Assembly: GCA_023399815.1 (NCBI GenBank)
Contig: JAEWOJ010000062.1
Span: 1-13,116 of the forward strand
Source: Pseudomonadota bacterium
GTDB taxonomy: Bacteria; Pseudomonadota; Gammaproteobacteria; Xanthomonadales; Xanthomonadaceae
Reading direction: 5' to 3'
Length of the DNA stretch: 13,116 nt
The position numbers and the translations under genes were made by a program. A model generated the notes under the pieces. It worked only from the letters and a program-made list of their open reading frames with translations. It did not search any database and was not told the DNA's origin. Of the stretch, positions 5,046 through 13,116 are shown in pieces. Within the stretch, counting starts at the first letter, position 1. Each line of letters begins with the position of its first letter.

Positions 5046-6593
5046 ATGGCCGACAGCACCGACACACCGCCCCCCAAGCCTGCCGGACTGGGACGCATCC
5101 TGTCACGCCGCCAGGCCATGGCCGGGGCATCGCCGGCCACTGCCGCGACTCCGTCGCCCTCCTCCCGCGACCACGCCGCGCCGTTGCAGCGGATGTTCAG
5201 CGGCGCGCACACGCCGGAAGCGCTGCTGCACGCCTTCGCCCAGGGCATGTCCAGCCTGCCCGGCGAACTCGGCGACCTCGGCCGCCTCCTGCAGAGCGCC
5301 TACGACCGGCAGGAATGGGAGCGCTACGGCCGCCTGCTGCGCCAGCTGATCGACAAGTACATCCGCACCATCGACCTGGACCCCGCCAACGGCGGCAACA
5401 GCGAGGCCGAGCGTCTGCGCGACATGCTGCGCAACACCCTGGGCGCGGTGCTGTCCAGCCTGCTGCAGCAGGCGCCGGAACTGGAGACGCAGGCCCGGCG
5501 CATGGGCGAGGAACTGCGCGGCTGGCGCTCCGGGCAACCGCTGGAGCCGGTGGAGCAGCACCTGCGCGAGCTCTGCCACCAGGTCGGCGTGCGCAACGAC
5601 GTGCTGCACGAACAGCACGACCTGCTGCTGAACCTGTTCGACCTGCTGCTGCAGAACATCGCCGAACTGATCGACGGCGGCAGCTGGCTGCACGGCCAGA
5701 TCGGCAGCGTGCGGCAGATGCTCGCCGGGCCGCTGGACCGCACTTCGCTGGAGCGCACCCGCAACGACCTGCGCGAGGTGATCTACCGGCAGGGCGTGCT
5801 CAGGCAGGGCATCGAGGAATCCAAGACGGCGATGCGCGACCTGATGGTCGATTTCGTCGAGCAGGTGGACGGCATGGCCTCGGAGACCGGCGAGTACCAC
5901 GACCGCCTGGCCAGCTACGCCGCCACCGTGCGCCAGGCGCGCAGCATCGCCGATCTCGGCCAGCTGCTGCAAAACGTGCTGCAGGACACCGCGCGCCTGC
6001 AGGGCCAGGCGCTGCGCGCGCGCGACCGCCTGGCCAGCGCGCGCGCCGAGGCGCTGGCCGCCGAGCAGCGCGTGCAGCAGCTCGAACGCGAACTGGAGGA
6101 AGCCGGCAGCCAGTTGCGCACCGACCCCCTGACCGGCGCACTGAACCGGCGCGGGCTGGAGGAACAGCTCGCCGAGACGATGACCCACCCGCAGGCCCGG
6201 CTCAGCATCGCCATGCTGGACCTGGACCACTTCGGCCAGACCAACGCCGACCACGGCCATGCCGGCGGCGACCAGGCATTGCGCCATCTGGTGGCGACCG
6301 CACAGACGCGGCTGGGCAGCCACGGCCAGGTCGCGCGCCTGGGCGGCGACGAGTTCGTGCTGCTCCTGCCCGGCATGCCGCAGGAGCAGGCCGACGCACA
6401 GCTGCGGCGCCTGCAGGAAGCCCTTGCCCACCGCCCGTTCCTGCACGAAGGCCAGCACGTGCACGTGCGCTTCAGCGCCGGCATCGCGCAATGGCGCGCG
6501 GGCGAGTCGGCCGACAACCTGCTGCAGCGCGCCGACCGCGCCCTCTACGCCGCCAAGCAGGCCGGCCGCGACCGGGTGGGCAGCGCGGACTGA
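5046..6593 (+). CDS. Diguanylate cyclase (GGDEF domain) with long helical N-terminus
   Basis: A 515-residue cytosolic enzyme predicted to make cyclic-di-GMP from two GTP. The C-terminal GGDEF domain starts at TDPLTGALNRRG (359-370). It has the metal/substrate segment AMLDLDHFGQTNADHGHAGGD (389-409, with Asp392 and Asn400), an intact active-site loop ARLGGDEFVLLLPG (430-443) and the closing ADRALYAAKQAGRDRV (496-511). The allosteric RxxD inhibition site expected just before the loop is missing (Gly-Ser-His-Gly there), so product inhibition through it is unlikely. Residues 40-320 are almost wholly alpha-helical and match no sensor domain I recognise; about 318-355 (ALRARDRLASARAEALAAEQ onward) should be a coiled-coil stalk for dimerisation. 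There are no membrane segments and no EAL domain. The first 45 residues are Pro/Ala/Ser-rich and probably disordered. The ribosome site is weak (GGAA at 5031-5034). Confidence 0.94.
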   Translation: MADSTDTPPPKPAGLGRILSRRQAMAGASPATAATPSPSSRDHAAPLQRMFSGAHTPEALLHAFAQGMSSLPGELGDLGRLLQSAYDRQEWERYGRLLRQLIDKYIRTIDLDPANGGNSEAERLRDMLRNTLGAVLSSLLQQAPELETQARRMGEELRGWRSGQPLEPVEQHLRELCHQVGVRNDVLHEQHDLLLNLFDLLLQNIAELIDGGSWLHGQIGSVRQMLAGPLDRTSLERTRNDLREVIYRQGVLRQGIEESKTAMRDLMVDFVEQVDGMASETGEYHDRLASYAATVRQARSIADLGQLLQNVLQDTARLQGQALRARDRLASARAEALAAEQRVQQLERELEEAGSQLRTDPLTGALNRRGLEEQLAETMTHPQARLSIAMLDLDHFGQTNADHGHAGGDQALRHLVATAQTRLGSHGQVARLGGDEFVLLLPGMPQEQADAQLRRLQEALAHRPFLHEGQHVHVRFSAGIAQWRAGESADNLLQRADRALYAAKQAGRDRVGSAD

Positions 6594-6600
6594 GCGCCGC

Positions 6601-6605
<5 letters not shown>
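6589..6605. repeat. Perfect palindrome spanning two convergent stop codons
   Basis: ACTGAGCG (6589-6596) and CGCTCAGT (6598-6605) are perfect reverse complements around one base, so RNA from either strand folds to a 6-bp stem with a CGCCG loop. It contains the TGA of the diguanylate cyclase gene and, on the other strand, the TGA of the yedI-like gene; the genes are 7 bp apart. No T-run on either side, so termination activity is doubtful. Confidence 0.45.
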
Positions 6606-7509
<904 letters not shown>

Positions 7510-7624
7510 GGGGCACCGTAGGGTTGGGAATACGGGGATTGTCATGCATCGCGGGGCCATGCGACATGGGGCGACGCGTTCACTCCTCGACCACCCGCGG
7601 ACGGCGACACTGCCGGATCATGCC

Positions 7625-7633
7625 AGGTGGGAG
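7625..7633 (+). promoter_or_regulatory. Ribosome binding site supporting a TTG start
   Basis: AGGTGGGAG ends 6 bp before a TTG at 7640 in the ABC1 kinase frame. The first ATG in this part of the frame, at 7688, has no purine-rich site before it, which is why TTG is preferred. The choice changes only 16 N-terminal residues. Confidence 0.5.
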
Positions 7634-7639
7634 AACGCC

Positions 7640-9340
7640 TTGACCGCAGCGAAGCACGACCCGGCCAGCACCACGACCGTCGGCGGCATGAGCCGGCGCC
7701 AGCAGATCCTGCGTTTGCTGTTGCGCTACCGCAATTCGGGCGTCTTCTCCGGCCTGCAACTGGACGGCGAGCTGCCGCGCAACGCGAAGGTTCCCGACGA
7801 CGCCGACCCGACGCAGTTCGTCCGCGACCTGGAAGCGCTGGGCACCACCTTCGTCAAGCTCGGCCAAGTGCTGTCCACGCGGCCGGACATGATCCCGCTG
7901 GAATACGTCGCCGCGCTGGAGCGCATGCAGGAGCAGGTCGCGCCGATCCCGGTGGAACAGGTGCGCGCGGTCATCGAGGAGGAACTGGGCGCTCCGGTCG
8001 GCAAGCTGTTCGCGCTGTTCGATCCCGAGCCGCTGGGCTGCGCCTCCATCGCCCAGGTGCACCGCGCCGTGCTCCACGACGGCCGCGAGGTGGCGATCAA
8101 GGTGCAGAAGCCCGAGGTCGCCGCGCAGCTGCGCTCGGACATCGCTGTCCTGCGCAGTTTCGCCAGTGCCGCCGACCACCTGACCCGCGTCGGCCGCCGC
8201 GTGCGCTTCGCCGACTGGCTGGACGAGTTCGCCACGACCCTGCGCATGGAACTGGACTACGAGGCGGAGGCGGCGAACCTGGCCCGCTTCGGCCAGCACC
8301 TGGCGCCCTACCCGGAACTGTGGGTGCCGCAGCCGCTGTGGGACCTGTGCCGGCGGCGCGTGCTGACCATGGAACTGGTGCAGGGCGTGCGCGTGGACGC
8401 GATCCCGCCGGTGCGGCGCACCGAGCAGTCGATGCAGCCGCTGGCCGCGGCGCTGGTGCGCGGCTACCTGGACCAGATCTTCGTGCACGGCGAGATCCAC
8501 GCCGACCCGCACCCGGGCAACCTGCGGGTGACCGCCGACCAGCGGCTGGCCGTGTTCGACCTGGGCATGGTCGCGCACGTGCCGCCGCGCCTGCGCGAGC
8601 GCCTGCTCAAGGTGCTGTTCGCCGCGGTGGACGGGCGCGGCGAAGAAGTGGCCGACGAGATCATCGGCATCAGCACGCGGCTGGAGGACTACGACGAGGA
8701 ACGCCACCTGCGCCTGACCGGGCAGATGACCGCGCGCTACGCCGCCAACGCCACCCTGTCCGAAGGCCGCGTGGTGCTGGAGATCGTGCGCATCGCCACC
8801 GCCTGCAACCTGCGCACGCCGCCCGAGCTGAGCCTGCTGGGCAAGGCGCTGCTCAACCTGGAAGGCGTGTGCCGGCTGCTGGCGCCGGGGCTGGACACGC
8901 GCCGCATCGTGGAGCAGCAGCTGCAGCATGTGATGCGCGCGCGCCTGGTCAAGTCGCTGTCGGTCGCCAACCTCGCCAGCGAGGCGATGGAGCTGCAGCA
9001 GCTGCTGCGCACCGGGCCGCGGCGCATGTCCGACATCCTCAGCCTGGTGGCCGAGAACCGGCTGCAGATGCGGGTCACCGGGCTGGAGGAATCGCGGCTG
9101 ATGGAGAACATCCAGAAGGTCGCCAACCGCATCGCCGCCGGCCTGATCACCGCCGCGCTGCTGCTGTCGTCGGCGCTGCTGATGCGCGTGCCGAGCGGCT
9201 TCTCGCTGTTCGGCTATCCGGCGTTCGCGATGCTGCTGTTCCTGCTCGGCGTGGTGATCGGCCTCGGGCTGATCCTCAGCGCGCTGTTGTTCGACCGCCG
9301 CACCCGCGCACGCGCACGCGAGGAACGCGGGCACCGCTGA
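7640..9340 (+). CDS. ABC1/AarF/UbiB-type atypical protein kinase-like membrane protein
   Basis: A 566-residue member of the UbiB/ABC1 (ADCK/Coq8) atypical kinase family, whose bacterial members act on ubiquinone biosynthesis or lipid handling at the inner membrane, probably as ATPases. Residues from the TTG start: the family-specific KxGQ motif is TTFVKLGQVLSTRPDMIP (69-86). The family Ala-rich loop, usually AAAS, reads PLGCASIAQVH (131-141). The ATP lysine is Lys154 (VAIKVQKP), the catalytic segment is HGEIHADPHPGN (283-294), and the metal motif is DLG (307-309) in place of DFG. Two C-terminal hydrophobic helices, about 497-515 and 527-549, resemble the UbiB membrane anchor. It stands alone, away from ubiE/ubiJ, so whether it is the true UbiB or a paralogue is open. 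A start at ATG 7688 (MSRRQQILRLLLRYR) is the alternative. Confidence 0.92.
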   Translation: MTAAKHDPASTTTVGGMSRRQQILRLLLRYRNSGVFSGLQLDGELPRNAKVPDDADPTQFVRDLEALGTTFVKLGQVLSTRPDMIPLEYVAALERMQEQVAPIPVEQVRAVIEEELGAPVGKLFALFDPEPLGCASIAQVHRAVLHDGREVAIKVQKPEVAAQLRSDIAVLRSFASAADHLTRVGRRVRFADWLDEFATTLRMELDYEAEAANLARFGQHLAPYPELWVPQPLWDLCRRRVLTMELVQGVRVDAIPPVRRTEQSMQPLAAALVRGYLDQIFVHGEIHADPHPGNLRVTADQRLAVFDLGMVAHVPPRLRERLLKVLFAAVDGRGEEVADEIIGISTRLEDYDEERHLRLTGQMTARYAANATLSEGRVVLEIVRIATACNLRTPPELSLLGKALLNLEGVCRLLAPGLDTRRIVEQQLQHVMRARLVKSLSVANLASEAMELQQLLRTGPRRMSDILSLVAENRLQMRVTGLEESRLMENIQKVANRIAAGLITAALLLSSALLMRVPSGFSLFGYPAFAMLLFLLGVVIGLGLILSALLFDRRTRARAREERGHR

Positions 9341-9367
9341 ACACCACCCGCACCCGCGCAATACCGC

Positions 9368-9403
9368 GCGAGTGCCGTGAAACCGGCCGGATCCGGCACT
9401 CGC
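9368..9403 (+). terminator. Strong hairpin 27 bp after the ABC1 kinase stop
   Basis: GCGAGTGCCG (9368-9377) and CGGCACTCGC (9394-9403) form a perfect 10-bp stem; the 16-nt loop contains CCGGCCGG (9383-9390), itself a palindrome. There is no T-run, so this is terminator-like but not canonical. The remaining 9404-9592 before opgB holds no gene I can support. It becomes AT-richer after about 9530, where the opgB promoter probably lies, but no convincing -35/-10 pair was seen. Confidence 0.42.
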
Positions 9404-9592
9404 CGCTCCACCCCTCACGCTGCGCCGCGCGTCGCCATGACGTGCGATTCACCGTTGCATGGGGCTTCCGGCGGCAATGTGGCGCCGCGACCGTCCCCGC
9501 GCGCCGCATCCCATACTGTGCCGTTTCCAGCAAACATTTCAGTCAGGTTTGTGTGTGCATGATTCCGGTCATCCACATTTCATGAGCCTGAC

Positions 9593-11767
9593 ATGGGCCT
9601 GTGGATCGCGCCTTTCCTCTCCCACGTCGGAGGCGCCTTCCGTTTCCACTACCCAAGCGACCGCATGCATTGGACCCTCTGGCTGTACCTGCCCGCGCTG
9701 TTCCTGTTGTTGTTGTCCACGCCCACGCTGGCGAGGCTCAAGGCGGGCCTGTTGACGTTGCTGCTGCTGGCCTTCAGCGCCTGGTGGCTGATCGACCGGC
9801 TCAGTGGCGACGGCATCAACTCGGCCACGCTCTACCACCTGCGCAGCGACATGGAAGGCGCCGGCGTCGGCGACTTCAAGGGCTACATCGCCGCGTTCGT
9901 CGCGCTGGCGCTGCTCTCGCTGGCCCCGTTGCTGCTGGTGCGCGTGCGCCGGTTCCGCCTGCCGCGGCATGACTGGGCGCTGTCGGCGGCATTCGCCGTG
10001 CTGCTGGTGGCGGCCACGGTGGGCAGCCCGCTGTACGGCGATGCGCACCGCCTGTACCAGCAGATGAAGCCGGTGGACTACAGCGCGGTGGCGCCGGAGT
10101 ACGTGGTTCCCACACAGGCGCTGGCGCGGCCCAGGAACATCGTGTGGATCTACGGCGAGAGCCTGGAACGCACCTACCTGGACGAAGCGGCGTTCCCGGG
10201 CCTGATGCCCAACCTGCGCCGCCTCGCCGGCGAAGCGCTGGATTTCCGCGACATCGCCTCGGCCGATGGCAGCGGCTGGACCATCGCCGGCCTGGTCTCG
10301 TCGATGTGCGGCGTGCCGCTGACCACCGCACAGGGCGATGAGAACAGCATGGGCCGCATGGGCCATTTCCTGCCCGAGGCGTACTGCCTGGGCGACTACC
10401 TGAAGCAGCAGGGCTACGGCAACCACTACATGGGCGGCGCCAACGGCCAGTTCGCCGCCAAGGCCGATTTCCTCGCCAGCCACGGCTACGACGACATCCG
10501 CGACCTGGCCTGGTTCAAGCAGCAGCGCATCGCCGCCAAGCACTTCTCCAACTGGGGCATCCACGACGACGTGCTGCTGGAGCGCGCCTTCGACCGCTTC
10601 ATCGAGCTCTCGCGCGCCGGCCAGCCGTTCATGCTCACCGCGCTGACCATGGACACGCATCATCCGGCCGGGCACCTGCCGGTGGCCTGCAAGGGCACGC
10701 GCTACCCCAGCCCGTATGGCGACATCGGCCTGCTCAAGGCGCTCAAGTGCACCGACCGGTTGATCTCGCGGCTGGTGGACCGCATCCGCGCCAGCGAATA
10801 CGGCGACGACACCCTGGTCGTGGTGGCCTCCGACCACCTGGCCATGCCCAACGACCTGAGCGACGTGCTGGCCGGGCTGCACCGCGAGAACCTGCTGCTG
10901 TTCCTCGGCAAGGACATCGCGCCGCGCCAGCTGACGGCCAGCGCCGGCACCACGCTGGATTCGGGCGCCACCCTGCTGCAGCTGCTGGACCCGGGCGTCG
11001 ACGCCATCGGCTTCGGCCGCTCGCTGCTGGCCGCGCCGCGCGCGGCCAGCGCCAGCGTCGCCGCGCTCAAGGCCGATCCTTCCGACTATGCGCGCTACCG
11101 CGCCTTCGCCCGCTCGCTGTGGCTGGGCGACCAGACCCGCATGCTGCGCCTGGACGAGGACCAGGTGCTGGTCGGCGTGCAGAAGGTGCAGCCGCCGGTG
11201 CTGCTGGAATACGACGCGCAGTGGGCGCTGGAATCGGTGTACCTGGAAAACACCTCGCGCAAGTTCGACGAGGCCGATCCCAGCCATCGTCTGGCCTACG
11301 TGGACCGCTGCACCGCCTTCGAGGACGGTTCGGCCGATGGCGACTGGTGCGCGCTGCTGGTGGACAGCGACCAGGGCATGCGCCTGTACCGCGACGCGCA
11401 GCTGCGCCGCGGCATCGCCGTCGACGCGCCGCTGGAGCCGTTCCACGGCCCGCGCCCGAGCGTGCGCCAGTCGCGCATGATCAGCCGCCAGGCGCAGCAC
11501 ACGCGCCCCGGCCAGTACGTGCTGGAGCTGTACGCCAGCCAGCGGCCGACGCGCGCGTTCTGGGTCGAGGCCGTGTCCTCGCAGCGCAAGGTCGTGGTCG
11601 CCCAGCAATGGGTGCAGGCCGACAGCGATGGCCGCATCACCCTGCCGCTGGGCCTGGACCAGGAGATCGACGACCTGGAGATCCGCGCCTGGCTGAGCCA
11701 CGCCGAGAAGCTGGCGGTGGACAGCTACGCGCTGGTGCCGGCGATCCGCGGCCGGCCGCGCTCCTGA
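9593..11767 (+). CDS. opgB: Phosphoglycerol transferase I, OpgB/MdoB-like
   Basis: A 724-residue inner-membrane enzyme of the LTA-synthase/sulfatase superfamily. In E. coli, OpgB moves phosphoglycerol from phosphatidylglycerol to osmoregulated periplasmic glucans. Four hydrophobic helices lie near 28-45, 51-68, 97-117 and 127-147, followed by a periplasmic catalytic domain. Segments shared with MdoB as I remember it are GDGINSATLYHL (72-83), VWIYGESLERTY (184-195, metal ligand Glu189), TIAGLVSSMCGVPL (230-243, nucleophile Thr230), MLTALTMDTHHPAG (347-360) and VVVASDHLAMPND (409-421, metal ligands Asp414-His415). The C-terminal part (about 510-724) diverges more but keeps the YVDRCTAF and DWCALLV pair. 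The frame has a stop at 9560-9562, so 9593 is the first ATG, but its ribosome site is poor; Met25 (9665) is an alternative that would leave the helices intact. Whether the glucans of this organism carry phosphoglycerol is unknown. Confidence 0.93.
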   Translation: MGLWIAPFLSHVGGAFRFHYPSDRMHWTLWLYLPALFLLLLSTPTLARLKAGLLTLLLLAFSAWWLIDRLSGDGINSATLYHLRSDMEGAGVGDFKGYIAAFVALALLSLAPLLLVRVRRFRLPRHDWALSAAFAVLLVAATVGSPLYGDAHRLYQQMKPVDYSAVAPEYVVPTQALARPRNIVWIYGESLERTYLDEAAFPGLMPNLRRLAGEALDFRDIASADGSGWTIAGLVSSMCGVPLTTAQGDENSMGRMGHFLPEAYCLGDYLKQQGYGNHYMGGANGQFAAKADFLASHGYDDIRDLAWFKQQRIAAKHFSNWGIHDDVLLERAFDRFIELSRAGQPFMLTALTMDTHHPAGHLPVACKGTRYPSPYGDIGLLKALKCTDRLISRLVDRIRASEYGDDTLVVVASDHLAMPNDLSDVLAGLHRENLLLFLGKDIAPRQLTASAGTTLDSGATLLQLLDPGVDAIGFGRSLLAAPRAASASVAALKADPSDYARYRAFARSLWLGDQTRMLRLDEDQVLVGVQKVQPPVLLEYDAQWALESVYLENTSRKFDEADPSHRLAYVDRCTAFEDGSADGDWCALLVDSDQGMRLYRDAQLRRGIAVDAPLEPFHGPRPSVRQSRMISRQAQHTRPGQYVLELYASQRPTRAFWVEAVSSQRKVVVAQQWVQADSDGRITLPLGLDQEIDDLEIRAWLSHAEKLAVDSYALVPAIRGRPRS

Positions 11768-11777
11768 CCTGACGCTT

Positions 11778-11865
11778 CTTGTAGGAGCGACTTGTAGGAG
11801 CGACGCGAGTCGCGACCAGGCATTACCGGCAACGTCCGGTCGCGACTCGCGTCGCTCCTACAAGT
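11778..11865. repeat. Long perfect inverted repeat (REP-like) between convergent opgB and mscS
   Basis: A 28-bp arm (11790-11817, beginning ACTTGTAGGAGCGACGCGAG) is repeated exactly as its reverse complement at 11838-11865, with a 20-nt spacer. Each arm contains its own small hairpin, GCGAC-GCGA-GTCGC on the left. The left arm is preceded by a partial tandem copy: CTTGTAGGAGCGA occurs at 11778-11790 and again at 11791-11803. TGTAGGAGCGAC-type palindromes are, from memory, dispersed intergenic repeats in xanthomonads and pseudomonads. The element fills most of the 105 bp between the two facing stop codons and could act as a two-way transcript end. Confidence 0.9.
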
Positions 11866-11872
11866 ACAAGGC

Positions 11873-13116
11873 TCAGGAATCGGTACGCAGCAGCCGGACG
11901 TCGGTCGGCGTGGACAGCGGGATGCCGTGCGCGGCCAGCTGCCTGAGCAGCTCGAACAGCACCTCGCTGCGCGCGCCGTAGACGACTCGCGCGCTGGACA
12001 CATAGGCGAAGCAGTTCAGCGCCACCAGCCCGCCGCCGATCGAATCGATGAACACCGACGGCGCCGGCTCGGCCAGCACCTTCTCGTTGCCGGCGAAGAT
12101 GTCCATCAGCAGCTGCCGCACCTGCGCCACGTCGGTGCCCAGCGGCACCGAGAACTGGATCTGGATGCGGCCCAGCGCGTTGTCCATCGTCATGTTGCGG
12201 ATGGTCTTGGTGATCAGCTCCGAGTTGGGCACGATCAGCGTGGACTTGTCTCCCACCTGGATCTCGGTCGAGCGCACCGAGATGCGGCGGATGTCGCCCT
12301 CCTGGTCGCCGATCTTCACCCAGTCGCCGATCTTCACCGGCCGCTCGGCCAGCAGGATCAGGCCGGAGACGAAGTTCTGGGTGATAGCCTGCAGGCCGAA
12401 GCCGATGCCGACCGACAACGCACTGGCCAGCAGCGCCAGCTTCTCGAAGCCGATGCCCAGCGTGGCCAGCGCCCACAGCACCGCCAATATGATGCCCAGA
12501 TAGCGGGCGACGGTGCTGATCGAATTGCGCGCGCCGATGTCCAGGCCGGTCTTGGGCAGGTAGGTGTCCACCAGCCAGTGCTGCAGCACCTTGGCCAGGC
12601 CCAGGCCGAGCAGCAGCACCACCCCGGCCCAGAACACCGCCGACGGGCGCAGCAGCTGGCCGCCGATCCGCAGCCCCGAGCGCAGGGTGTCGGTCCAGGA
12701 GGACAGCGCGGCGGCGTCGCCGAACCATACCGCCACCGCGGCGATGCCCAGCAGCACCGCGCCGATCCGCAACACCGCCGACAGCAGCACGCCCGCCTGT
12801 TCCAGCCGCGCCGGCGCCACGCCGGTGGAGAGCCGCAGGGTCCGGCCGAAGGCGCTGTCGGGAGCGAACAGCCACAACGACAGGTCGTCGGCGAAGCGGG
12901 TCAGCAGCGAGACCGCCATCACCACCACGGTGACCCACACCATCTGCTGGGCGACGAACATGGCGAAGTTGAGGTAGCCCAGCAGGGTCGCCACCAGCGC
13001 CGAGAGCACGGTCAGGTGGCCGCCCAGGCGCACCAGCACCAGCCAGCCGCTGCGCGCTGCGCGCGGCGCCTTCGCCGCGGGCGACGCGCCGGCCTGCTGC
13101 TCGGCCAGCGCGGCAG
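11873..13116 (-). CDS. MscS-family mechanosensitive ion channel (5'-partial)
   Basis: The C-terminal 413 residues of a small-conductance-type mechanosensitive channel, which releases solutes when membrane tension rises on hypo-osmotic shock. The frame is open to the right edge without an ATG, so the start lies beyond the window; a GTG at 13039 is possible but the frame continues before it. At least four hydrophobic segments precede the MscS core. The pore-lining helix is LLASALSVGIGFGLQAITQN (about 12433-12374), followed by the beta domain with ERPVKIGDWVKIGDQEGDIR (about 12346-12287) and VPNSELITKTIRNMTM (about 12232-12185). The cytosolic C-terminal domain ends at 11873. A stretch of several helices before the core suggests one of the larger MscS relatives (such as DUF3772-MscS proteins), not the minimal three-helix MscS; that needs the missing N-terminus. 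It converges on opgB across the 28-bp inverted repeat. Confidence 0.92.
   Translation of the reverse strand, partial: AALAEQQAGASPAAKAPRAARSGWLVLVRLGGHLTVLSALVATLLGYLNFAMFVAQQMVWVTVVVMAVSLLTRFADDLSLWLFAPDSAFGRTLRLSTGVAPARLEQAGVLLSAVLRIGAVLLGIAAVAVWFGDAAALSSWTDTLRSGLRIGGQLLRPSAVFWAGVVLLLGLGLAKVLQHWLVDTYLPKTGLDIGARNSISTVARYLGIILAVLWALATLGIGFEKLALLASALSVGIGFGLQAITQNFVSGLILLAERPVKIGDWVKIGDQEGDIRRISVRSTEIQVGDKSTLIVPNSELITKTIRNMTMDNALGRIQIQFSVPLGTDVAQVRQLLMDIFAGNEKVLAEPAPSVFIDSIGGGLVALNCFAYVSSARVVYGARSEVLFELLRQLAAHGIPLSTPTDVRLLRTDS

Noticed and set aside
4934..5248. Extension of the TIP30-like gene to an upstream in-frame ATG at 5248
   Set aside because: The extension would overlap the diguanylate cyclase gene, while a strong GGAGG site precedes the ATG at 4933 and the Rossmann strand starts there.
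5103..6491. A 462-codon minus-strand frame opposite the diguanylate cyclase gene
   Set aside because: Composition (Gln, Val, Ala, Leu, His) is that expected for the antisense of a Leu/Gln-rich helical protein; no start signal or family.
9459..9755. A 98-codon plus-strand frame overlapping the opgB start
   Set aside because: Cys/Ser/Pro-rich, in another frame over the first membrane helices of OpgB; no ribosome site that would set it apart.
9569..11701. A 710-codon open frame on the minus strand opposite opgB
   Set aside because: It is the antisense frame of a recognised gene, with Gln/Val/Ala/His-rich composition and no domain; a codon-bias artefact.

Overview
The window is high-GC (about 70%), densely coded gammaproteobacterial chromosome. 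It looks like Xanthomonadaceae (the Xanthomonas, Stenotrophomonas, Pseudoxanthomonas and Lysobacter group). I base this on protein flavour, on the two palindromic repeat families present (one of the CCCTCTCCC type, one of the TGTAGGAGCGAC type), and on an alpha2beta2-type 2-oxo acid dehydrogenase locus. No tRNA, rRNA, CRISPR array, transposase, phage gene or integration site was seen.

Layout. Positions 1-2286 are the end of a 2-oxo acid dehydrogenase operon. It holds the E1 beta subunit (5' end outside the window), a 116-residue protein made of two SH3-like domains, and the E2 acyltransferase, all tightly spaced and closed by a clear intrinsic terminator at 2323-2347. The E1 alpha gene is expected upstream of the window, and no E3 gene follows E2. 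Next come a small hypothetical membrane-anchored protein (2456-2878), a VOC/glyoxalase-fold protein (3036-3422) and a classical SDR oxidoreductase (3472-4233). A minus-strand TIP30/HTATIP2-like NAD(P)-binding protein (4259-4933) diverges from a cytosolic diguanylate cyclase (5046-6593). That gene converges on a minus-strand YedI/DUF808 membrane protein (6601-7509). YedI in turn diverges from an ABC1/UbiB-type atypical kinase (7640-9340, probably TTG start). Last are the phosphoglycerol transferase OpgB (9593-11767) and, convergent to it, an MscS-family channel (11873 to the right edge, incomplete).

How the genes relate. The first three genes form one translationally coupled unit. In this bacterial group such a complex is likely to be the branched-chain type, supplying acyl-CoA primers for iso/anteiso fatty acids (inference). 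OpgB and the MscS channel both belong to envelope osmotic adaptation and face each other across a long perfect inverted repeat. The genes in the middle look like separate transcription units without an obvious shared pathway.

The most unusual items are the SH3-pair gene between E1 beta and E2, a 108-bp palindromic repeat that has become in-frame coding sequence in the E2 linker, an E2 catalytic motif reading HxxxTG instead of HxxxDG, and a GGDEF enzyme without the RxxD inhibition site. All three convergent gene junctions carry palindromes of quite different strength.
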